DNA of 64,000 nt from Blastococcus sp. URHD0036 (lineage in GTDB: Bacteria; Actinomycetota; Actinomycetes; Mycobacteriales; Geodermatophilaceae): assembly GCF_000701365.1 (NCBI RefSeq), contig NZ_JNIK01000005.1:124001-188000 (forward strand), written 5' to 3'. Below, in pieces: positions 19,333 through 25,695 of the stretch (its first letter is position 1; each line of letters starts with the position of its first letter). The notes under the pieces were generated by a model, which searched no databases, was not told the DNA's origin, and saw only the letters and a list, made by a program, of their open reading frames with translations. Position numbers and translations under genes: made by a program.

Positions 19333-19348
19333 GCGGGCCCGCTCAGCC
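19327..19348. terminator. 22-bp perfect palindrome containing both convergent stop codons
   Basis: GGCTGAGCGGG (19327-19337) is followed directly by its exact complement (19338-19348). The TGA of the transporter gene is in the left arm, and the TGA of the Usp gene, read on the other strand, is in the right arm. Confidence 0.6.
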
Positions 19349-20209
19349 CCGGCTGGCGGCGGGCACGACGAGGACCGGCCGGTGGGCGCAGTGCAGCACC
19401 TCGCGGGCCACGCTGCCCAGCAGGAGCTCGTGCCCGCTCGAGTGCCCCCGGCTGCCCACGGCCAGCACGCTGGCGCCTCGCACGCCGGCGAACTCGGCCA
19501 GCGCCGCGGCGGTCGCCCGCTCGCTGCCCGGCCGGCCGTGCCGGGGGACGGTGATCAGCTCGGCGCCGTCGGGCGCGCTGGGCCCCGGGCCCTCGCCGGG
19601 CTCCTCGACGGCCACCAGCAGGCGCTCGCGGTCGGGGAACAACCGGCCGACGGCCTCGGCGGTGCGGCCGGCCGTGTCGGACCCGTCGGTGCCGACGACG
19701 ACCGGACCGGACGCGCACGCGGTCCACTCGACGGTCGTCAGGGGGTGCGGCACCACGAGGACCGGCACGGGGCTGACGTGCACCACGAGCTCCGAGACGC
19801 TGCCCAGGACGGCCTTGAGGCCGGTCAGCCCGCGGGAACCGACGACGACCAGGTCGGCCCCCTGCTCCTCGGCGGCCCGGGCGAACTGGTACCCGGTCCC
19901 GCCGTAGGAGCGCTCCACCAGCGGCTCGGCGGTCCAGCCGGCGGCGCCGGCCAGGGCGACGCCGTTGGCCGCCAGCCGCTCCGCCTCGGCGCGGCCCTCC
20001 TGCTCGAGCAGCTCACCCAGCTGCTCGAGGTCCGCGGCCCGGCCGGCCAGGCGCTGGCGCAGCTGCGGGGAGGTGAACGGCGGCTCCCAGAGGTGCACGA
20101 CCGTCGCCTCGGCGGCCGGGACCAGGCGTGCGGCCGCCTCGATGGCGGTCACGGCGCTCGGGGACCCGTCGTAGCCGACCAGCACACGCAGCTTCTGCGG
20201 AGACGTCAT
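19343..20209 (-). CDS. Tandem-domain universal stress protein (UspA family)
   Basis: The product has 288 residues with two Usp domains. Domain 1 (about 6-150) starts RVLVGYDGSPSAVTAIEAA and ends with the ATP-binding GSRGLTGLKAVLGSVSELVV. Domain 2 (about 155-285) starts PVVVGTDGSDTAGRTAEAV and ends GSRGHSSGHELLLGSVAREV. Both G-x2-G-x9-G(S/T) ATP motifs are present. Actinobacterial tandem Usp proteins respond to hypoxia, starvation or redox stress, but the exact role is not known. The ATG start has a GAGGAT hexamer 6 nt upstream and no ribosome binding site. Confidence 0.93.
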   Translation of the reverse strand: MTSPQKLRVLVGYDGSPSAVTAIEAAARLVPAAEATVVHLWEPPFTSPQLRQRLAGRAADLEQLGELLEQEGRAEAERLAANGVALAGAAGWTAEPLVERSYGGTGYQFARAAEEQGADLVVVGSRGLTGLKAVLGSVSELVVHVSPVPVLVVPHPLTTVEWTACASGPVVVGTDGSDTAGRTAEAVGRLFPDRERLLVAVEEPGEGPGPSAPDGAELITVPRHGRPGSERATAAALAEFAGVRGASVLAVGSRGHSSGHELLLGSVAREVLHCAHRPVLVVPAASRG

Positions 20210-20215
20210 GACCCC

Positions 20216-20221
20216 ATCCTC
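20216..20221 (-). promoter_or_regulatory. -10-like GAGGAT for the universal stress gene
   Basis: It ends 6 nt before the ATG at 20209 on the minus strand. The same hexamer and spacing precede malQ. Confidence 0.45.
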
Positions 20222-20274
20222 GCCGGTCCGGCCACGACCACGGGCAGCGGCCCTGAGCTGCGGCCCGGGGCCCC

Positions 20275-21120
20275 TCAGCCGTCGCGGCGGCGGCGAGGGC
20301 TGGCCCACGGGTCGTCGGGGTCGAAGTCGTCGGCCGGATCGGCGGCTCCGTCGTCGGCCGGTCCCGCCGCCGGCTCGGCCGCCGGTGCGCCGGCCGGCTC
20401 GGCAGGGGTGGTCCGGGCGGCCGCCGCCTCCAACGCCTCGTCGCGCTCCCGCGCCCGCCGGATCCGCTCGGCTCGTTCCTGCTCGCGCTGCGCCCGCCGC
20501 CCGGTCGAGGCGTCCGAGACCGGCCGGCCGGCGACCCGCAGCAGACCGATCCCGGCCACCGCCAGCCCGATGGGGAGGGCATAGGCGGCCGCCCGCTCGG
20601 TGCCGCCCTCGCCGAGGAAGCCGGTGACCTCGGTGAGGTAGAAGACGGTCATCGCGGTCGTGACCAGGCCGAGCAGCGCGAGGAAGGTGCCCAGCGCCTC
20701 CGACCGGCGCCGCACCGCGTAGGCCAGCCCGATCAGCCCGATCGCGCTGCCCGCCAGGTACAGGAAGGCGCCGAAGCGGTGCCAGGTGTCGTCGTCGCCC
20801 AGGGGGAACAGCCCGACCACGGCCACGCCGATCGCCGCGGCCGCCAGCATGGCGGTCGCCACCTGCGCGCCCTTGCCGGTCAGCGCCGGTCGCAGGAGGA
20901 GCAGTCCGGCGAGGACCAGCACGCCCTGGACGACGAACGAGACGTTCATCAGCACGTGGCCAGGCGACACCGACGAGCCGAGCAGGCTGATGACGTCGTC
21001 GGCCCGGGAGTAGTCGAGCTCGTACTGGGCCTGGACGACGATCTCGACCACGAAGAACTGGAGGGTGAGCAGCCAGAGCAGGGCGCCGAGGCGCAACCGG
21101 AGGGGGGTCACGGCAGCCAT
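20275..21120 (-). CDS. DUF998 family membrane protein
   Basis: The product has 281 residues. The first 200 hold about six hydrophobic segments with the DUF998 pattern: an N-terminal LLWLLTLQFFVVEIVV helix, then YSRADDVISLLGS, and WHRFGAFLYLAGSAIGL later. The last 80 residues are highly charged and rich in Ala, Asp and Glu, probably a disordered cytoplasmic tail. The DUF998 function is unknown. The ATG at 21120 overlaps the end of the upstream EVE-like gene by 13 bp, so the two are probably one transcript. Confidence 0.82.
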   Translation of the reverse strand: MAAVTPLRLRLGALLWLLTLQFFVVEIVVQAQYELDYSRADDVISLLGSSVSPGHVLMNVSFVVQGVLVLAGLLLLRPALTGKGAQVATAMLAAAAIGVAVVGLFPLGDDDTWHRFGAFLYLAGSAIGLIGLAYAVRRRSEALGTFLALLGLVTTAMTVFYLTEVTGFLGEGGTERAAAYALPIGLAVAGIGLLRVAGRPVSDASTGRRAQREQERAERIRRARERDEALEAAAARTTPAEPAGAPAAEPAAGPADDGAADPADDFDPDDPWASPRRRRDG

Positions 21121-21563
21121 GGTCCCAGCCGGTCCTGGGCGGCGGACGGCAGCGCCACCCGGGCGCGGACGACGGCGAACTGCCCGGCGGACAGCCACGA
21201 GGGGTTGCTCCCCGCCGGCATCCGCAGCACCTCGGCGCCGGCCGCGACCGGGTCGGCGAGCAGCTCCGCGCGGGGCACCGGATCGGCCAGCAGGGTGAGC
21301 TCCAGCGTCACCTCCGGTCCGCCGTCCCCGTCGCTCGGCCCGTCGGCGAGGACGCCGACCGCGTGCACCCCCGGCGTCGTGCGCCCGCTGACCCACAGCA
21401 GGCACGGGTCGCCGGGTCGCATGAGGTCCAGCCGGTAGGAGCGGCGCAGGCAACGCGCGATCCGGCGAGCGGCTCCGGCCGGCCAGTCCGGCTCGACCTC
21501 GGCCGGGAGACGGCTGCTCTTGACCACCCAGCACGCGACGTCGGCGGAGGAGAGGCGGCTCAC
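21108..21563 (-). CDS. EVE/PUA-like domain protein
   Basis: The product has 151 residues from the GTG at 21563. It carries CWVVKSSRLPA near the N-terminus, RPGDPCLLWVSG in the middle and GSNPSWLSAGQFAVV near the end, which matches the EVE fold (PUA superfamily). EVE proteins bind modified bases in DNA or RNA, and some act in restriction or toxin-antitoxin systems. The EVE assignment is by motif only. A TTG at 21575 is a possible longer start. It overlaps the DUF998 gene downstream and is divergent from an MFS gene. No restriction gene is adjacent. Confidence 0.62.
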   Translation of the reverse strand: MSRLSSADVACWVVKSSRLPAEVEPDWPAGAARRIARCLRRSYRLDLMRPGDPCLLWVSGRTTPGVHAVGVLADGPSDGDGGPEVTLELTLLADPVPRAELLADPVAAGAEVLRMPAGSNPSWLSAGQFAVVRARVALPSAAQDRLGPWLP

Positions 21564-21609
21564 CGGCCCAGCCAAGCAGCCGGCCGACCGCGGGGAGGAC
21601 CATGGACCC

Positions 21610-22887
21610 GTGACCTCCGCCGCGCCGCTGCCCGGTCCGGCGACCGAGCGGGAGACGGCCGACCCGGAGCAGGGACGGCTCCCGGAGGGGTATCGCGCGG
21701 GCTCGGCCGGCCTGCGCTCCGCCTCGGTCGCGGTGTTCCTCGCCGGCCTCGCGGTGTTCGCGATGCTCTACGAGCCGCAGGTGCTGCTGCCGGAGCTGAC
21801 CCGGGCGTTCGGGGTGGGCCCGGAGGCGGCGACGCTGGCGGTGTCCGTGGCGACGGCCGGCCTGGCGCTGGGGCTGCTCGTGCTGGGGCCGGTCTCCGAC
21901 CGCCGCGGGCGGACGACGATCCTGCGCGCCAGCCTGGTGGCCTCGGTGCTGCTGGCGGCGCTGCTCGCCGTGGTGCAGTCCTGGGAGCTGCTGCTCGTGG
22001 TCCGCGCCCTCCAGGGGTTCGCGCTGGCCGGGCTGCCGGCGGTCTGCGTCGCCTACCTGCGGGAGGAGTTGCACCCGTCGGTGTCCTCGCGGGGGATCGG
22101 CCTGTACGTCGGCGGCACGGCGATCGGCGGGCTGTCGGGGCGGGTCCTCGGGGGCTTCCTGGCCGACCTGGGCGGCTGGCGGACGACGATGGCCGGCATC
22201 GCGGTCCTCGCCGCTGCCTGTGTCGCGGCGGTGTGGGTGCTGCTCCCGGCCTCGCGCCGGTTCCGGCCGGTCCCGCGCACCGGGCGGCTCCTCCGGCAGC
22301 TGGCCGCGGCGTTCACCGATCCGGTGCTGGTCGGTCTGTACGCGGTCGCGGCGCTGCTGATGGGTGGGTTCGTGGCGGTCTACAACGCGGCCACGTTCCG
22401 GCTGGAGGAGGCGCCGTACGCCCTGGCGCCCTCGGTCGCGGGGCTGGTGTTCCTCGCCTACCTGCTGGGGTCGGTGAGTTCCCCGGCGGCAGGCGCGCTG
22501 GCCGACCGGTGGAGCCCGCGGCGGGTCGTGCCGCTCGCCGCGGCGGTCATGCTCGGCGGGGTCCTGCTGACGCTGGTCGCACCGCTGTCCCTGTTCGTCG
22601 TCGGGCTGTGCGTGCTCACGACCGGCTTCTTCGCCGCCCACGGCGTCGCCAGCTCCTGGGTGGCCACGCGGGCGGCGTACGGAGGCCGGGCGGTCGGACA
22701 GGCCGCCTCGCTGTACGCGTTCTGGTACTACGTCGGCTCGTCGGTGGGCGGCACGGTGGCGGGGCGGGCCTGGGCCACGGGCGGCTGGCCGTCGGTGGTG
22801 TGGCTGGCCGGGGGGACGAGCGCCGCGGCCCTCGTGCTGACCGTCGTCCTCGGCCGCACCCGGGCGCTCGCCCCGTCGGACCGCTAG
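21610..22887 (+). CDS. MFS transporter, YnfM/arabinose-efflux type
   Basis: The product has 425 residues with twelve predicted membrane segments after a 35-residue cytoplasmic N-terminus. The MFS loop 2-3 motif is GPVSDRRGRTTI, and the second-half equivalent is GALADRWSPRRVV. The layout fits the YnfM-type drug/sugar efflux group. The substrate is unknown. The GTG at 21610 was chosen because GGGGAGGA lies about 11 nt upstream and the next in-frame start is much earlier, in the divergent gene. The TAG stop shares CTAG with the TAG of the small convergent gene. Confidence 0.87.
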   Translation: MTSAAPLPGPATERETADPEQGRLPEGYRAGSAGLRSASVAVFLAGLAVFAMLYEPQVLLPELTRAFGVGPEAATLAVSVATAGLALGLLVLGPVSDRRGRTTILRASLVASVLLAALLAVVQSWELLLVVRALQGFALAGLPAVCVAYLREELHPSVSSRGIGLYVGGTAIGGLSGRVLGGFLADLGGWRTTMAGIAVLAAACVAAVWVLLPASRRFRPVPRTGRLLRQLAAAFTDPVLVGLYAVAALLMGGFVAVYNAATFRLEEAPYALAPSVAGLVFLAYLLGSVSSPAAGALADRWSPRRVVPLAAAVMLGGVLLTLVAPLSLFVVGLCVLTTGFFAAHGVASSWVATRAAYGGRAVGQAASLYAFWYYVGSSVGGTVAGRAWATGGWPSVVWLAGGTSAAALVLTVVLGRTRALAPSDR

Positions 22888-23084
22888 TCGGTCGCCGAGT
22901 GCGGCTCGTCGCCGGCCGGGTCCGCGTCGTCGGAGCCGACGGCCTGCCGCTCCTGCTCGGTGCGGTGCTGCAGCGCGTCGTCGTTGGGGCGGTCGTAGCC
23001 GCCGGCGTGCTGGGACCGGTCGCGCGGCACCGATTCCTGGGGGTCGATGACGTCGTCGAGCGTCGGCTCGTCAGGGGTGCTCAT
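22884..23084 (-). CDS. Small acidic hydrophilic protein, unknown function
   Basis: The product has 66 residues. It is rich in Asp, Glu, Pro, Gln and Arg with no hydrophobic segment, so it is probably disordered and cytosolic. It begins MSTPDEPTLDDVIDP and contains PRDRSQHAGGYDRPNDD. A GGAGGA ribosome binding site lies about 6 nt before the ATG, which supports real translation. Its stop overlaps that of the MFS gene. Similar short acidic proteins are widespread and uncharacterised in actinobacteria. I assign no function. Confidence 0.7.
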   Translation of the reverse strand: MSTPDEPTLDDVIDPQESVPRDRSQHAGGYDRPNDDALQHRTEQERQAVGSDDADPAGDEPHSATD

Positions 23085-23164
23085 CGCGGTCCTCCGCTCT
23101 CTCTCCGGATGTGTCCACGGGGAGCCATAGCCCGGCGTCGCGACCGGTAACCGTGCACCGGGCC

Positions 23165-23530
23165 TCACCGCTGCTCCAGCGCGGCCGCGGGGAGCCAGGC
23201 CTCCATGAGCACCGAGCCCGCCGGGCCGGCCACGGTGAACGCCACCCGGCCGTGCCATCCGTCGTCGGTCTGCCGCCACTCGACCAGCAGGCCGGGCCAG
23301 ACGCCGGGAGCACCGGGCGGGTCGTGCACCCAGCAGTGCCGGCCGCGGCCGTCGGCCCGTCGCACCACCGGCGGCGGTGGGGGCAGGTCGCGGACGTCGG
23401 GCGGCGGGGACGGTGGCGCGGCGGAGGCGGTCGCCTGCGGGAAGGGGGCGTCCCAGTCCTCCCCGGCCGCGGGCACGCCGGAACTGGCGGCGCGCTCGCC
23501 GAGCGACCGTCCCGTCCGTCCCCGCTGCAT
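23165..23530 (-). CDS. Hypothetical protein preceded by a LexA-box-like site
   Basis: The product has 121 residues. The first 60 are proline-rich and probably flexible (PPSPPPDVRDLPPPPPVV). The remainder forms a compact tryptophan-rich domain with HCWVHDPPGAPGVWPGLL, GWHGRVAFTV and MEAWLPAAAL. I do not recognise a named family. The ATG at 23530 follows, at 33 nt, a palindrome TCGAAC-ACGT-GTTCGG that matches the Gram-positive/actinobacterial LexA core CGAAC-N4-GTTCG. An SOS-controlled, DNA-damage-linked role is therefore suggested by the site alone. Confidence 0.68.
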   Translation of the reverse strand: MQRGRTGRSLGERAASSGVPAAGEDWDAPFPQATASAAPPSPPPDVRDLPPPPPVVRRADGRGRHCWVHDPPGAPGVWPGLLVEWRQTDDGWHGRVAFTVAGPAGSVLMEAWLPAAALEQR

Positions 23531-23563
23531 GCCCCCGGCCACGGATGGAGTCTGGCACGGCGC

Positions 23564-23579
23564 TCGAACACGTGTTCGG
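23564..23579 (-). promoter_or_regulatory. LexA (SOS) box-like palindrome
   Basis: TCGAAC-ACGT-GTTCGG contains the 14-bp perfect palindrome CGAACACGTGTTCG at 23565-23578. It agrees with the CGAAC-N4-GTTCG consensus known for LexA in Bacillus and actinobacteria. It lies 33 bp upstream of the 121-residue minus-strand gene. Confidence 0.7.
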
Positions 23580-23707
23580 TCGACACGGCCGCATCTGCTC
23601 GATCGGACGGGCCGCCGTAGGGAGGCGTTGTCCCTCCAGCGGCCGTTCGCAGAAGAGTCGTGGCCGGTCTGGGGACAACGCTGAGGGCGCCGAGTGGTTC
23701 TCGGGCG

Positions 23708-23748
23708 CGCTCGGGCTCTGCCCAGAAATGCTGGGCAGAGCCCGAGCG
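23708..23748. terminator. 18-bp-arm hairpin; copy 2 of the CTCGGGCTCTGCCCA family
   Basis: CGCTCGGGCTCTGCCCAG (23708-23725) pairs exactly with 23731-23748 around the loop AAATG. It lies 22 bp downstream of the malQ stop, so it probably terminates malQ. The rest of 23531-23769 shows nothing else beyond the LexA-like site. Confidence 0.75.
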
Positions 23749-23769
23749 TCCGCGGAGGACGGTCCCGGC

Positions 23770-25623
23770 TCAGGCCGGGGAGCCGCCCGAGACGCCGTCG
23801 GCCAGGGTGCGGGCCACCGTCTGCAGCAGCTCGTGCTGCGGGAGGTCGTCCACGAGCACCGGCAGCGGCAGCGACCAGTTCGGCCGGTCGGCGGCGCCGG
23901 GCATGTTCGGCCGGCGCTCGTCGGCGACGGCGTCCTCCAGGGTGGCCGACAGCAGCAGCGACGGGGCGGTCGCCAGGGCCTCGTGCGCCTTGCGCACCGC
24001 CGTCTCCGGCTTCGCCTTCTTCTTGACCCCGCGCAGCCGGCCGAGCAGCTCGGTGCGTCCGCGCTCGAGCTCCTCGTCGGTGCCCGTGCCGTGCTCGCGC
24101 TGCTCGGCGATGTCCGCACCGGTCCACAGCCCGGCGACCGTCGGCAGGTCGTGCGTGCTGATCGCGGCCATCGCCTCTGTCGGCCAGGTCGCCGGTTCGT
24201 CGTCCTCGAACCACAGCAGCCGGTAGCTGAGCACGCCGTGCTCGGCCATGGCCTCGCGTACGCCGTCCTCGACGGTGCCCAGGTCCTCGCCGACCACGAG
24301 GGCCTGCGCCCGATGACTCTCCAGCGCGACGATGCCGAGCAGGTCCTCGGCCGGGTAGCGCACGTACGCGCCGTCGGCGGCTCCACCACTGACTCCCGGG
24401 CCCGCCGACGGGACCCACCACAGCCGGAACAGGCCCATGACGTGGTCGATCCGCAACCCGCCCGCGCCGGCCATCGTGGCCCGGATGGACTCGATGAACG
24501 GCTCGTAGTCCGCCGCGCGCAGCCGCCAGGGCACCAGCGGCGGGGAGCCCCAGTCCTGGCCCTGCGAGTTGAAGGCGTCCGGCGGAGCACCGACGCTCAC
24601 GCCCTGCGCGAGGACGTCCTGCCAGGTCCAGGCGTCGGCGCCGCCACCGGCGACGCCGATCGGCAGGTCCTGGATGACGGTCATGCCCTCGGTCGCGCGC
24701 TCGAGCTGCAGCTGCAGGCACCACTGCAGCCAGGCGTGGAAGGCGACGTCGCGCTCGTGGTCGGCGACGAACCGGCCGACCTCCTCGCTGCGCGGGTCGC
24801 GCAGGGCCTCGGGCCAGGTGTGCCAGTCGGGGCCGTGCTCGTCGGCGATCGCGCACCAGGTGGCCCAGTCCTGCAGCTTCTGCCCCTGGTGCCACCACCA
24901 GTCGGGGAACGCCTGGTCGTCGCGGCCGGTGGCGTCGAACACGCGCCGGAGCACCGCGCGCTTGCGGGCCCAGACCGCGTCCCGGTCGATCAGCTCGCCG
25001 TCGGACAGCGCCCGCCCGGCGTCCTCGTCGAGCTCGACGGCGTGCGCACCGGGCACCTCGCTCACCCGCAGGTAGATCGGGTTCCGGAAGCGGCGGGTCG
25101 CCGGCAGGTAGGGGCTGGCCTCCTGCTCCGGCGTCGGGGCGACGGCGTGCAGCGGGTTGATGAGCACGAAGCCGGCGCCCTGGGCGGCGGCCATCTCGCG
25201 GATCGAGCGCAGGTCGGCGAGGTCGCCGATGCCCCAGCTGGCCCGGCTCCGGGCGGCGTACAGCTGCACCGCCCAGCCCCACGTCCGGTCCGGCAGCCAG
25301 CACCGGCCGGGGGTGACGATCAGCCGCCGCCGGTGCCCGCCGGGAGCCTGGATCCAGTGGTAGCCCAGCGGGAAGTCGTCGTCGAGCTCGCCGTCGACGT
25401 GCCGGGTGGAGCCGTCCTCGAGGGTCACCTCGGCCTCGTCCAGCTCCAGCACGTCGCCGGGGAGGGCCACGATCGGCGCCCGTTCGTCCAGGTCGTCGGG
25501 AGGCGTGCCGATCACCTCCCGCAGCCGGTCGATGGTGGCCTGGGGGACCGTGTGCTCCTCGTCGAGGGCGTCGAGCCAGCTGGCGTCGATGCCCCACTCG
25601 TCGGTCGTCGCGGTGCGTGTCAC
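23770..25623 (-). CDS. malQ: 4-alpha-glucanotransferase (amylomaltase, GH77)
   Basis: The product has 617 residues. It transfers alpha-1,4-glucan segments between maltodextrins, releasing glucose. GH77 landmarks are present: the nucleophile Asp in LRIDHVMGLFRLWW, the acid/base Glu in VVGEDLGTVED and the third carboxylate in STHDLPTVAG. SWGIGDLADL and PYLPATRRFRNPIYL are also typical. An N-terminal domain of about 130 residues precedes the barrel, as in actinobacterial long MalQ. The GTG at 25623 has GAGGAT 6 nt upstream and no ribosome binding site. A longer frame to 25644 exists but lacks support. Confidence 0.95.
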   Translation of the reverse strand: MTRTATTDEWGIDASWLDALDEEHTVPQATIDRLREVIGTPPDDLDERAPIVALPGDVLELDEAEVTLEDGSTRHVDGELDDDFPLGYHWIQAPGGHRRRLIVTPGRCWLPDRTWGWAVQLYAARSRASWGIGDLADLRSIREMAAAQGAGFVLINPLHAVAPTPEQEASPYLPATRRFRNPIYLRVSEVPGAHAVELDEDAGRALSDGELIDRDAVWARKRAVLRRVFDATGRDDQAFPDWWWHQGQKLQDWATWCAIADEHGPDWHTWPEALRDPRSEEVGRFVADHERDVAFHAWLQWCLQLQLERATEGMTVIQDLPIGVAGGGADAWTWQDVLAQGVSVGAPPDAFNSQGQDWGSPPLVPWRLRAADYEPFIESIRATMAGAGGLRIDHVMGLFRLWWVPSAGPGVSGGAADGAYVRYPAEDLLGIVALESHRAQALVVGEDLGTVEDGVREAMAEHGVLSYRLLWFEDDEPATWPTEAMAAISTHDLPTVAGLWTGADIAEQREHGTGTDEELERGRTELLGRLRGVKKKAKPETAVRKAHEALATAPSLLLSATLEDAVADERRPNMPGAADRPNWSLPLPVLVDDLPQHELLQTVARTLADGVSGGSPA

Positions 25624-25629
25624 CCCCCG

Positions 25630-25635
25630 ATCCTC
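25630..25635 (-). promoter_or_regulatory. -10-like GAGGAT for malQ
   Basis: It ends 6 nt before the malQ GTG on the minus strand, identical in sequence and spacing to the element before the universal stress gene. Confidence 0.45.
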
Positions 25636-25695
25636 ACCGGCCACCGGGCGCCGCGCAGTGCAAGCCGGACGTGGTGCCGGTCTCGGTCGGCCGCA

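Noticed and set aside
20275-22641. 788-residue minus-strand frame joining the DUF998 protein to upstream sequence
   Set aside because: The upstream 500 residues are His/Arg/Gln-rich antisense of the MFS gene. Only the last 281 residues look like a protein.
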